From: an uncultured Saprospiraceae bacterium
Lineage (GTDB): Bacteria; Bacteroidota; Bacteroidia; Chitinophagales; Saprospiraceae
Reading direction: 5' to 3'
Length of the DNA: 64,000 bases
NCBI GenBank assembly: GCA_937872385.1
Contig: CALMSO010000071.1
Span: forward strand, 1 to 64,000
In this document: piece by piece, positions 17,028 to 26,177 of the stretch
Numbering within the stretch: position 1 is the first letter of the stretch
How the letters are laid out: the number at the start of each line of letters is the position of its first letter
Made by a program: the position numbers and the translations under genes
The notes under the pieces: generated by a model
Databases searched by the model: none
Seen by the model: only the letters and a program-made list of their open reading frames with translations
What the model was told of the DNA's origin: nothing

Positions 17028-18096
17028 AGATAAAAACGAAAAAATGGAAACTTTTAAAAAAATAAAAAAAATGCAATCGGTTTTGGATGTCGAAGTATCA
17101 ATTTTCCCTAATTACACTACGCCGGACAACCCGCGTCGGGTGAATATGCTCACATGGCTGACGTCTGCGAAGTACGCCGACCGCGTGGCCACAATCCGGG
17201 CAACCAGCGATAAGGCGCAACGGGATAAATTGAAAACGACATTGCCAGCGATCACACCGAGCGGACTATTCACCCGACGTGCCGAAAGTTGTTTGCTCCA
17301 GCATAGCGGATTGCTCCAGTTTGATATTGATTTCAAAGAGAACGAGCATATTGAAAACTTCAACGACCTGAGAGCCGAACTTTGCAAGGTTAAGAATATC
17401 GCTTTTTGTGGTTTGTCTGTTTCAGGCAATGGCTTTTGGGGTTTAGTGCCGATCTCCGACCCAACGCGCCACAAAGCGCATTTTGAAGCCTTGCGCAAAT
17501 GGTTTGCAGGCTTTGGGATTATTATTGACGATAAGCCCAAAAATGTGGCATCCTTGCGCGGCTATTCATACGACCCGAATGCGTATTTCAACCACCAAGC
17601 AACGCCATACCGCCAGCAGATCACCCCGGAGCCGGAGCGATACACGCCGCGATCACAGCCGCCACGCTTTCAAACGAGTGAGACCGCGAAGACCGAAGCG
17701 ATCATTAGCCAGATTGAAGCCGGGCGCGTGGATTTGACCGCAGATTACGGCGATTGGTTCGCCATCGGGTGCGCCCTGGCAAATGAGTTTGGCGAAGCTG
17801 GAAGGGATTATTTTCACCGTGTGAGCCATTATTACACCGGCTACGATGTGGCAAAGACAGATAAGCAGTTCGACCATTGCAAACGCGGCAAGGGAGGGCA
17901 TAGCATAGCGATGTTTTACAAGATTGCAGCGATGCGCGGTATTTATTACAAAAGCGCCCTGGAAGCCCCACAGCGCCCCACAGCGCCGCAGACCGTGCCA
18001 AAGGCGAAGCCGAACACGGTAGAGCGATATACGAACAAATTCGGCGATACATTCGAGGTAGAGATTACCCCCGACGGTATTCCCGCGAGCTGGTAA
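17020..18096 (+). CDS. primase: BT4734/VirE_N-like domain plus PriCT_2
   Basis: The N-terminal half (about residues 20-190) fits the BT4734/VirE N-terminal domain, with TPSGLFTRRAESCLLQHSG, FDIDFKEN and the FCGLSVSGNGFWGLVPI motif of archaeo-eukaryotic-type primases. Residues about 225-310 form a PriCT_2 domain: RVDLTADYGDWFAIGCALANE, then HYYTGYDVAKTDKQFDHC. The 358-residue product would prime replication from the adjacent array with VapE. The first ATG (17020) lies inside an iteron; a second at 17044 is possible. Either way the array may repress its translation or transcription. Confidence 0.88.
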   Translation: MSPDKNEKMETFKKIKKMQSVLDVEVSIFPNYTTPDNPRRVNMLTWLTSAKYADRVATIRATSDKAQRDKLKTTLPAITPSGLFTRRAESCLLQHSGLLQFDIDFKENEHIENFNDLRAELCKVKNIAFCGLSVSGNGFWGLVPISDPTRHKAHFEALRKWFAGFGIIIDDKPKNVASLRGYSYDPNAYFNHQATPYRQQITPEPERYTPRSQPPRFQTSETAKTEAIISQIEAGRVDLTADYGDWFAIGCALANEFGEAGRDYFHRVSHYYTGYDVAKTDKQFDHCKRGKGGHSIAMFYKIAAMRGIYYKSALEAPQRPTAPQTVPKAKPNTVERYTNKFGDTFEVEITPDGIPASW

Positions 18097-18115
18097 TGAA
18101 TCAAAAACCATAAAA

Positions 18116-18328
18116 ATGAAGAAAAATCCAGAAAAGCTATTGACTACTGATCTTCGCGATATGCTCAAAGTTTTAATTAAAAGCGAATTGGAGCAATTGC
18201 CGGAGACTTTAGAAAAATTAGACCCGGTACAACGGCTAAACATTTTGGTAAAGTTATTGCCATACGTGATGCCCAAAACGGATTCGGTGATGCACACCAT
18301 CGGCGAGCCGGAAACTTGGGGCTGGTAA
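18116..18328 (+). CDS. small helical protein of the element
   Basis: A 70-residue mostly helical ORF (LRDMLKVLIKSELEQLPETL, then LDPVQRLNILVKLLPYVMPK) follows the primase by 20 bases. Short proteins with a PxxRLxxLxKLLPYVxPK pattern occur in Bacteroidota phages and elements, but I cannot name a role. The ending GEPETWGW is tryptophan-rich. Confidence 0.6.
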   Translation: MKKNPEKLLTTDLRDMLKVLIKSELEQLPETLEKLDPVQRLNILVKLLPYVMPKTDSVMHTIGEPETWGW

Positions 18329-18386
18329 CAGTGGTAAAAATGGCAGATTTCCTAATAATTTAGGCTTTCTGAAAAAAAAATAAGCT

Positions 18387-18929
18387 ATGGCTTACCCGTG
18401 TACCTTTCCAACGCTTTTCGATGAGGTTCTAACAATCAATATTAGAAGCTTCAAACCGTACTTGCAACCATACCAAGCAAATACAGGGAACAGCCGATGG
18501 ACGCACAACGGTCAAGAAACTGCCAACATTGGGTTTTCCATTCGCATGGAAGAAACTATCGGCTATCTTGAATTGAATTACAGGCACAAGCAAAAACCTA
18601 TCAAATACCGCGTTCTTATCGTTTCTAAGCCTTCCAATTTGGGTAAAGGGCTTATTTGGTATTTCTTTTGTCCGATCACTAAAAAGCATTGTAGAAAGTT
18701 GTATTTGGTTGATGGCTACTTTTTACACCGGGAAGCATTCAAAGGAATGTACAAATGCCAGGCGCGTTCAAAAAGTAGTCGCCAACTATTTCATACCTTA
18801 TTTGCCCGAAGCGATTTTATGGAAGGGCGTAAATATCTGCAGACGCATTACCTGGGCAAGCCTACGAAAAGTTATTTGCGGTATTTGGATTTAGAGAAAA
18901 AAGAGAATCAAATATTGTCGCAATTGTGA
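18387..18929 (+). CDS. element protein with degenerate zinc-ribbon motif, unknown function
   Basis: This is the last gene before attR, 180 residues. The central part (WYFFCPITKKHCRKLYLVDG, then MYKCQARS) resembles zinc-ribbon proteins in which CP..C.R...KLYL precedes a second C..C pair, but here the second cysteine pair is incomplete. The surrounding strands (GFSIRMEETIGYLELNYRH) look like a small beta domain. It may bind DNA. Family unknown to me. Confidence 0.55.
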   Translation: MAYPCTFPTLFDEVLTINIRSFKPYLQPYQANTGNSRWTHNGQETANIGFSIRMEETIGYLELNYRHKQKPIKYRVLIVSKPSNLGKGLIWYFFCPITKKHCRKLYLVDGYFLHREAFKGMYKCQARSKSSRQLFHTLFARSDFMEGRKYLQTHYLGKPTKSYLRYLDLEKKENQILSQL

Positions 18930-18973
18930 TTTTTCAACCATAAACAACCGAACGAATGACCGAACTCTAAAAA

Positions 18974-19013
18974 CAAGAAATGCCAACTACCTGTAAATCA
19001 AGTAATTGGCATT
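18974..19013 (-). terminator. tRNA-Glu terminator, duplicated at attL
   Basis: On the minus strand AATGCCAA ... TTGGCATT forms an eight-base stem followed by TCTTGTTTTT. It lies nine bases after the tRNA 3' end. The hairpin lies inside the 55-bp repeat, so integration copies it with the tRNA end. Confidence 0.7.
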
Positions 19014-19033
19014 ATTATTTGTAGCCCGTACGG
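18979..19033. repeat. attR: 55-bp direct repeat inside the intact tRNA-Glu end
   Basis: Identical to 9928-9982. Here the repeat continues into the full tRNA-Glu gene, so the element's insertion preserved the tRNA and its terminator on this side. The crossover lies somewhere within the 55 bases. Confidence 0.92.
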
Positions 19034-19093
19034 GAATCGAACCCGTGTTACAGGAATGAAAATCCTGCGTCCTAACCCCTAGACGAACGGGCC
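19022..19093 (-). tRNA. tRNA-Glu (anticodon TTC)
   Basis: On the minus strand the acceptor stem GGCCCGT pairs with ACGGGCT (first pair G-T) and leaves discriminator A. The D-arm contains TCGTCTAGGGGTTAGGACGC, the anticodon stem CAGGA/TCCTG encloses the loop TTTTCAT with anticodon TTC, and the T-arm is ACACGGGTTCGATTCCCGT. CCA is not encoded. Its 3' end is the integration target of the adjacent element. Confidence 0.96.
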
Positions 19094-19297
19094 ATGCTTG
19101 ATGAAAGCGCTATTGCTTCCTGCTTTTCTAAAAAAGCGTTGCAAATGTATGCTGTTTTCGGAATAGTTGCAAATTTTTTTTGCGTTTTTTTTCTCCGTGC
19201 TCGAATCTCCAACTGTCGCACTTCCAGATTATTTTTGCAAAGCATTCGTGCGATACAACAACCGTTGGAAAAAGATTGTTCCAAATTTATAAGGTTT

Positions 19298-19328
19298 TTT
19301 GTTTATTGTTATTTTTACACTAAGTTTC
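19298..19328 (+). promoter_or_regulatory. predicted promoter of gapA
   Basis: TTTG at 19298-19301 is followed by exactly 19 bases and TAAGTTTC (19321-19328), matching the Bacteroidota TTTG-N19-TAnnTTTG promoter in all but the last base. Transcription would start about 85 bases before the gapA ATG. Confidence 0.5.
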
Positions 19329-19417
19329 AGCAGCATTGTTGTCCAGCGCGGCAAACGGTTCGCGCACAAGCGGTGCTACCTTGTTTGAACGTATTTTCAA
19401 AACCTAAATCAGAATAA

Positions 19418-20407
<990 letters not shown>

Positions 20408-20411
20408 TTGC

Positions 20412-20579
20412 TTAGAGTATGTTTAAACTTCGTTTTTGAAGTCGAAAATGGTCAGATTTGGGTTCTCACAAAGCGTTTTTTGAGCTGCATAGCAGCGCTA
20501 CGGAGCGAGAAAAAGGCAAAGTGAGGTTCCATAGATGAACATTTACAGACCAAAGGATGAATTTTAAACATGCTCTTAA
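20412..20579. mobile_element. MITE-like element with terminal inverted repeats
   Basis: GAGTATGTTTAAACTTC at the left and GAATTTTAAACATGCTC at the right are near-perfect inverted repeats, bracketed by TTA on both sides. The 168-base unit has no ORF and contains inner inverted segments (around GAGCTGCATAGCAGC). A TTA duplication fits the 3-bp TNA target sites of some IS5-family (IS1031-type) elements, so this may be a non-autonomous relative. It separates gapA from pgk. Confidence 0.65.
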
Positions 20580-20752
20580 ACCAAAATACGGAACTACAGC
20601 CGGCGGCACCTGCCCGCGTGGGGCCGCTGCCGGTTGTGGGGTTCGGTATTGTCTTCGATTATATATAATTGATTATCATTTTTTTATGAAAAATTGGCAA
20701 TTATAATGCGAATAGCTGCCTTTTCTACAAACACCTTATAAACCTGTTTCCA

Positions 20753-21955
20753 ATGCAACTCAATTTCAAAGGTAAACGAGCCTTGGTGCGCGTTGATTTT
20801 AATGTGCCCCTCGACAAGGCCACACACGCCATCACTGACGATACCCGCATTCGAGCGGCGGTGCCTACCATCCAACATATCCTGCAAGGCGGCGGCGCGG
20901 TCATTCTAATGTCGCACCTCGGGCGCCCCCAAAAAAAAGACGGCACTATTGACCGTGAAAATACGACCCTCCGGCATATTGTACCCCACCTAAGCACCTT
21001 GCTTGGGCAGCCAGTACAGTTTTGCGAAAGTACCGTAGGCCCCGATGCCGAAGCGATGGCCGCAGCCCTCCAGCCGGGGCAGGTATTGCTCTTGGAAAAT
21101 ACCCGTTTCGATGCTGGCGAAGAAAAAGGCGATGAACAATTAGCGCAGCAAATGGCCAAACTCGGCGACATTTACATCAATGATGCCTTTGGCACTGCAC
21201 ACCGGGCGCACGCTTCTACGGCAGTCATTGCGCAGTTCTTCCCAAAAGATGCCCGTGCTTTCGGCTTTTTGATGGATGCAGAAGTAGCCAATGCCAATAA
21301 GGTGCTCGGCAATCCGGAGCGGCCGCTCACGGCTATTCTGGGCGGCGCGAAGGTGTCGGATAAGATACTCATCATCGAGCGAATGATTGATTTGGTGGAC
21401 AATCTCATCATCGGCGGGGCGATGGCTTATACTTTTTTCAAAGCAAAAGGTGGGCAAGTTGGTAAATCCTTGGTCGAAGAAGACCGCTTGGACATAGCTC
21501 GAGCCTTGCTCGAAAAAGCACAAGCCAAAGGCGTCACTTTTCTGCTACCGGGAGATTCGATCATTGCCGATAACTTTGCGGCAGATGCCAACTTCAAATC
21601 GGCGCCCAGCGACCAGATACCCGAAGGCTGGATGGGTCTCGATATTGGCGAGCAGGCTGTAACCGAGTTTTCAAAAGTAATCGAAAATTCTCGTACCATT
21701 TTGTGGAATGGCCCAATGGGCGTTTTTGAAATGGAGCATTTCGCTCATGGCACCAAAGCCATTGCCAATGCTATTGCAACAGCTACACGTCAGGGAGCTT
21801 TTTCTTTGGTGGGTGGCGGAGATTCGGTAGCAGCCGTCAACGACCTGAATCTGGCGGACAGCATGAGCTATGTATCAACCGGTGGCGGCGCTATGCTCGA
21901 ATTTTTTGAAGGTAAAACCCTGCCTGGCGTAGCCGCTATTCAGGATGCCGCTTGA
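20753..21955 (+). CDS. pgk: phosphoglycerate kinase
   Basis: This transfers phosphate from 1,3-bisphosphoglycerate to ADP. The N-terminal substrate motif RALVRVDFNVPLD is at residues 8-20, VILMSHLGRP near 58, and VLLLENTRFDAGEEK near 106. The hinge and nucleotide domain show LTAILGGAKVSDKI and, near the end, SLVGGGDSVAAVN. The 400 residues match the usual length. It is paired with gapA upstream and followed by a strong bidirectional terminator. Confidence 0.97.
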   Translation: MQLNFKGKRALVRVDFNVPLDKATHAITDDTRIRAAVPTIQHILQGGGAVILMSHLGRPQKKDGTIDRENTTLRHIVPHLSTLLGQPVQFCESTVGPDAEAMAAALQPGQVLLLENTRFDAGEEKGDEQLAQQMAKLGDIYINDAFGTAHRAHASTAVIAQFFPKDARAFGFLMDAEVANANKVLGNPERPLTAILGGAKVSDKILIIERMIDLVDNLIIGGAMAYTFFKAKGGQVGKSLVEEDRLDIARALLEKAQAKGVTFLLPGDSIIADNFAADANFKSAPSDQIPEGWMGLDIGEQAVTEFSKVIENSRTILWNGPMGVFEMEHFAHGTKAIANAIATATRQGAFSLVGGGDSVAAVNDLNLADSMSYVSTGGGAMLEFFEGKTLPGVAAIQDAA

Positions 21956-21973
21956 TTGCTCATTATAAAAAAA

Positions 21974-22004
21974 GGAGAGCCGTACACGGTGTACGGCCCT
22001 CTCC
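21974..22004. terminator. bidirectional terminator between pgk and the metalloprotease gene
   Basis: GGAGAGCCGTACAC and GTGTACGGCCCTCTCC form a near-perfect 14-base stem between two convergent genes, with an A-rich stretch on the left that reads as a T run for the minus strand. Confidence 0.8.
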
Positions 22005-22013
22005 TATGGGTGA

Positions 22014-24593
22014 TTATCGGCTTACGTTGAACTTGCTAACAAGTTGATTCACCCTTGTGTCTATACGAATAAGGTAGGTGCCGGGGGGTAGATCGGCTAC
22101 GTCTATTTGCTCGTCGTTTAGCCCCTGATATACGCCAATGGGGAGTTGTTTTACGCGCTGCCCCAGAGTGTTGAATACCTGAATGGTCGCATTGCCTTCC
22201 TCCTTGCAGCGGAAACGCAGGCTGAGCCGGTCGTGCGCAGGGTTGGGGAATACCTCCAACGTAGGCGCAAAGTTGCCACCTTGCTCTACCGACAGATTCA
22301 AACCATCATCGGGTATGCCTTCGGGCAATGCCTGGCAGCGGCTGCCTTCGTAAATTTGAATATTGCGGAAGAAAGAATTGCCATTGCGCGGCGGGTCGTC
22401 ATGATCGGCAGTAAAAAAGAGGCGGTCAAACTGCCCAGTGTAGAATTGCCCGACCGGAATGACATAGCGCCGCCAGGTGTTGTCGCCGGGGTAAGTATTA
22501 TAATTTTGAATACCCCAGGCTTGTGTACCGTATAATTTGAAAGTATAATTGGCAGAAATATTGGCATCATTGTCGAAGCCAAGCCCGTGGATTTCGCCGC
22601 GCCGGGTAGAGCCAAACTCAAAGTCAATCACGGTATTTCGGGTGACTGTATAATTTAGCATAATGGCTTTCCAGGCATTGTTTTGAATCATTAATACCGT
22701 GCCGCCGTTGAGCAACTGATGTGTGCCCATGTCTTGCCCGCCACCGTGCGAAATGATGGGATTGGTTTTAAAATCTACCCGGACACAGGTCGCGTTGCCA
22801 CCGCCGCCGCCGTCATCACCGCCGACCGGAAAACAAAAGTCGGTGATTTCACTGAAGCCAAACTGCCCGCCCCGCACGATGGTTTGTCCGCTGCTCGTAG
22901 TCAGTTGATAAGAGCCATTGCCAAAGGCACAACAAATACCATCGCCGTATTCGTCGGCTATTTCAAAGCTGTAACAACCATTGGCGAGGCAGAAAGTATC
23001 GCGCACCTGAGTGCCGGCTGTGCCTTTCGGATAAGGGCCGCCCGATTTGACGACCTGTCCGTTGCTGCTTCTGAGCTTCCAGGTGGTCTCCGGGCCGTAG
23101 CTGTCGAGCACCAACCGCAAATAGACCGTATTCTGATTGCAAGCTGAAGGATTGGAACCTCCACCGCTACCTCCCGAACCGCCGCCAGAACCACCAGAAC
23201 CACCTCCCGAACCTCCGCCACTGTCGCCGCCGCCACTGTCGCCGCCGCCACCGGAGCCACCGCCCCCATTGCCGCCCGTGGCGCAGGTTTGTACACAATT
23301 GGCTGCCGCGATACGATTGCGAATGACATTGCCCGGCTGCTGACCAAAGCCAAGATTGAAATTGATGCCCACACTGCTAATATGGCAGTAAGACATAATG
23401 GTGCCGCCCGCCGGTAGCCCAGGATTGGCGCAGCTACCTTCTGTAAAACCAGCACAACCATCGAGGGCGGTATTATTGCCATTCCAAACGCAAGCGTGCG
23501 TATGATGCGAGCCAAGCAAGTGCCCCAGCTCGTGCGCTACCACCATCACCGAAAAGGAATAGCTGGGCAGCGTACGATAGGTCGTATTGATACTGCTGAA
23601 GCTAAGTTTGGCGGAGTTGAAAGGATGGCACAAACCATTAAGCACGGCAATACCGCCGCTGGCTTTGTAGGAGAGCAACTGCCCAATGTCCCCATTGAAA
23701 CTCGTGCGCGTCGCTTGGAACTGATTAAGTAATTGCGAGCTATTGGTACCGCTGTAAGGGCTGGGATTTGTCCAGATGAACAACTGCGAAACCTGCAAGG
23801 TCACATTGTCATTTGCGTAAAGCGTAGCCACTTGATTGAAAAGGCCCGTGATGTAATTAGTTGCTCCGGCAGTGCCGCCCTTGTCTTGAAAAATATCATA
23901 ATCCACCTCGAAATAGACACGCACGCACTTATTGCTATTGCGATAAGCATTGGGCAGCAGATCTTCGGGTGCGTAGTCGGGCCCGTCGTCGGGGGTATCG
24001 CAAAGGAACGCTTCCTGGCGCATCAGCTCCTCATCGTTGTAAATAATATGCTGATACTCCATACCTGGCGCTTGCATTTTGCCCAGCACTAAATTGCCCA
24101 ATGAGTTGGAACTAATCAAGCCCATCACTTCGTCTTCATAAATACTTATAGCCGCAATAGAACTGGGGTCACCTTTCACGGTGCCCCGGTAATGCACGCC
24201 GGGTTGCACCTCGGTCGGGCTGTCGGCGCTGCTTTCCTGCACGCTGAAGTCATCGGTTAGAATGTCCACCTGCACTAATTCCAGCTCTATGTCGCCGCTG
24301 CGGGCTACGGAAGGAATGCGAAACGTCATAGCGGCGGGCGGGCGACGGGCAAAGCTGCGCATGCCCTGTGGTTCAAGATTTAATAAATTGTAAGCATTTA
24401 GTTGACGAAGTGCTTCGCTGTTCGGGCTTACTTGGGCCGCTACGCTACTAAATAACTGCACAGATTCAAAATTTTCCCCTCTTTGTCGGGTTTCATTTAC
24501 TAATTCGGAGGGTTTCAGGCTGCGTGGTTCTATTTGGGCTGAGGTGTATAAAATATGACATAGTAATAGCAGGGTAATCATTGATACTCTCAT
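22014..24593 (-). CDS. secreted zinc metalloprotease (M12B-like) with T9SS sorting domain
   Basis: A signal peptide (MITLLLLCHILYTSAQ) begins the 859-residue protein. A propeptide-like region spans about 20-200. The zincin site HELGHLLGSHHTH (about 352-364) is HExxHxxGxxH with a downstream SYCH methionine-turn-like segment, so it is a reprolysin-type metzincin. A glycine/serine/aspartate linker (about 440-481) leads to a cysteine-containing domain (about 482-590) with GDGICC, also found in the subtilisin at 60.1 kb. A jelly-roll-like region (about 600-745) follows, then a T9SS type A C-terminal sorting domain (about 775-859: FPNPAHDRLSLRF ... GTYLIRI). It is exported to the cell surface or medium. 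Confidence 0.9.
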   Translation of the reverse strand: MRVSMITLLLLCHILYTSAQIEPRSLKPSELVNETRQRGENFESVQLFSSVAAQVSPNSEALRQLNAYNLLNLEPQGMRSFARRPPAAMTFRIPSVARSGDIELELVQVDILTDDFSVQESSADSPTEVQPGVHYRGTVKGDPSSIAAISIYEDEVMGLISSNSLGNLVLGKMQAPGMEYQHIIYNDEELMRQEAFLCDTPDDGPDYAPEDLLPNAYRNSNKCVRVYFEVDYDIFQDKGGTAGATNYITGLFNQVATLYANDNVTLQVSQLFIWTNPSPYSGTNSSQLLNQFQATRTSFNGDIGQLLSYKASGGIAVLNGLCHPFNSAKLSFSSINTTYRTLPSYSFSVMVVAHELGHLLGSHHTHACVWNGNNTALDGCAGFTEGSCANPGLPAGGTIMSYCHISSVGINFNLGFGQQPGNVIRNRIAAANCVQTCATGGNGGGGSGGGGDSGGGDSGGGSGGGSGGSGGGSGGSGGGSNPSACNQNTVYLRLVLDSYGPETTWKLRSSNGQVVKSGGPYPKGTAGTQVRDTFCLANGCYSFEIADEYGDGICCAFGNGSYQLTTSSGQTIVRGGQFGFSEITDFCFPVGGDDGGGGGNATCVRVDFKTNPIISHGGGQDMGTHQLLNGGTVLMIQNNAWKAIMLNYTVTRNTVIDFEFGSTRRGEIHGLGFDNDANISANYTFKLYGTQAWGIQNYNTYPGDNTWRRYVIPVGQFYTGQFDRLFFTADHDDPPRNGNSFFRNIQIYEGSRCQALPEGIPDDGLNLSVEQGGNFAPTLEVFPNPAHDRLSLRFRCKEEGNATIQVFNTLGQRVKQLPIGVYQGLNDEQIDVADLPPGTYLIRIDTRVNQLVSKFNVSR

Positions 24594-25408
24594 GATACTC
24601 GATCGGTTTTTGGTTGAATAAAATCGGTTTCAAGAATAACTCCGGCCGGTACATCATGTAAAGATGTAGTCGGTCATTACATAAAATAAATAACAGTGTT
24701 GTAGATAGTGCTGTAATAGCACCAAAAACCCTTTTGTACTTGTAGCTTATGCACAAGCACCACATTTAGTTCGTCGAATTATTTAGGTACAATGAGAAGT
24801 ATGATTTTTTTGTAAAGCGCGCGTCTTTTTACATTGTAATAAGTATTCCCGGAATATAATAAAAAAGACATGGGCCATGAACGGAGAAATGACTCGTATT
24901 CAAATTGTTATTCACTTGACTTGATAATTTTGGGCTGTCTTGTACCGTTATGCGTACTGCCATACTGCCGAGAAACGACTGTATGAACAGCATTCCGGTC
25001 TATTGTATTGTTGGTAAGCTGATAATCACCTGAGAATTTAATGGTCGTACAATTGCGAATTATTGATTAATAAAAGCCTTTTTAGGCGCTTTTTACAACC
25101 AGTAACTAACAATTTACTGCCGCACGGCAAAGGTATCAATTTAATGATAATAAACAAATTAAATATGCGTGTTTTCCAAATTTTATTCAAGCTTGCCAAC
25201 TATTGTTATTCCATTCGGCTCCGGTCATTTGCACCACGTTGGGTCATTTATTCATTGCATCTATGCAACGCGTTTTTATATTACTGAATTATCCGGGGCG
25301 TGAATTTGTTTTGTTGTAAAAACATTCGTTTTTGGAGTGGTCGCATTCGGGGCATGGACGGTCGGTTATGGCAAAATAAAATTTTGAATCTTTTGCAACA
25401 AAAAACAA
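24594..25408. other. long intergenic region without recognisable genes
   Basis: About 800 AT-rich bases upstream of the metalloprotease. It probably includes that gene's promoter. AAAAGCC/GGC(GC)TTTT near 25074-25096 forms a weak hairpin. No tRNA, no family-like ORF and no clear repeat are seen; the ORFs of up to 74 codons here have no features of real proteins. Confidence 0.5.
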
Positions 25409-25438
25409 CGCGCCGAAAACTATACCATTTTCGGCGCG
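25409..25438 (-). terminator. intrinsic terminator after the nfu gene
   Basis: CGCGCCGAAAA and TTTTCGGCGCG form a perfect 11-base stem with an eight-base loop. On the minus strand it is followed by TTGTTTTTTG and lies about 35 bases past the nfu stop. Confidence 0.88.
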
Positions 25439-25471
25439 CAGCGGCAGCATCATAAAAATATCTCGCAGTGC

Positions 25472-26086
25472 TTATCCCATCTCGGATACCACCTCCTGTA
25501 CTTCGGGCACCATGCGCTTGAGCATTCCTTCGATACCCGCTTTGAGCGTAACCGTAGAGGACGGGCAGCCGCTGCAAGAGCCTTGCAAAATAACGGTGAC
25601 GATGCCTTGCTGAAATGATTTGAACTCGATGTTACCGCCATCCATTTCTACGGCTGGCTTCACGTAGGTGTCAATCAGCTCTTTTATTTTTTGTACAATT
25701 TCGACTTCATCCGCCGAATAGCCCTGCGTAGCGCCGTGTTGCGCTTCTAATTCGGCCATCGCCTCGGCAAAACCTTCTTTGATGATTTCGCCACCGTCTT
25801 CCACGTATTTTTTGATGAAATCCTTGATTTTGAGCATAATATCTGCCCATTCGTAGTTCATCTCCTTGGTGACGGTCACAAAATTATTCGTAATATATAC
25901 GCCTTTTACGTACGGCAAGTCAAAGAGCGCGGCCCCCAGCGGCGACCACTCCTGCGCCAGCGCTTCCTCGCGGAAGTCGGCAGTACCTTTGTACAGCATC
26001 CGGTTGGTCACAAATTTGAGACTCTCCGGGTTGGGCGTTTGCTCGGTATAAAGCATCACCGGGCTTTTGGTCATTGTATTTTCCAT
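25472..26086 (-). CDS. Nfu/NifU-type iron-sulfur cluster scaffold
   Basis: This protein carries or transfers Fe-S clusters to apoproteins. The N-terminal Nfu domain (about 10-95) shows YTEQTPNPESLKFV and SPLGAALFDLPYVKGVYI. The C-terminal NifU domain (about 115-200) carries MDGGNIEF and the cluster-binding GSCSGCPSS (CxxC near residue 169). The 204 residues match the two-domain bacterial Nfu form. It is monocistronic with its own terminator. The start MENTMTKSP could shift to the second Met without effect on the domains. Confidence 0.92.
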   Translation of the reverse strand: MENTMTKSPVMLYTEQTPNPESLKFVTNRMLYKGTADFREEALAQEWSPLGAALFDLPYVKGVYITNNFVTVTKEMNYEWADIMLKIKDFIKKYVEDGGEIIKEGFAEAMAELEAQHGATQGYSADEVEIVQKIKELIDTYVKPAVEMDGGNIEFKSFQQGIVTVILQGSCSGCPSSTVTLKAGIEGMLKRMVPEVQEVVSEMG

Positions 26087-26177
26087 ATTAGTTTTTGCTA
26101 TTTAGATTTATTCTACAAAAATAACAGAAATTTCGCCTTGTGGTTTTACTGAAGTGCAAAAGTTTGCAAAAAACGTA

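Larger units (their letters stand above)
9928..19033 (+). mobile_element. 9.05-kb integrative element in tRNA-Glu (satellite/PICI-like candidate)
   Basis: Perfect 55-bp repeats flank a block whose genes all read rightward: tyrosine integrase, DUF1874 protein, membrane/coiled-coil/zinc-ribbon protein, small ORF, 450-residue unknown, HTH protein, VapE helicase, iteron-like array, VirE_N/PriCT_2 primase, and two small ORFs. The right repeat lies in the intact tRNA-Glu gene. The set (integrase, regulator, helicase, primase, origin-like array, no capsid, tail or conjugation genes) resembles phage satellites and phage-inducible islands more than a conjugative element. That lifestyle is inference; the boundaries are directly visible. 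Confidence 0.85.

Noticed and set aside
23137..23343. Proline-rich plus-strand ORF
   Set aside because: It is the reverse complement of the glycine/serine linker of the metalloprotease.
25315..25445. Minus-strand frame with CPEC...C downstream of nfu
   Set aside because: About 40 open codons spell DRPCPECDHSKNEC and could be a small zinc-binding peptide, but the frame crosses the nfu terminator, has no start and no known relative.
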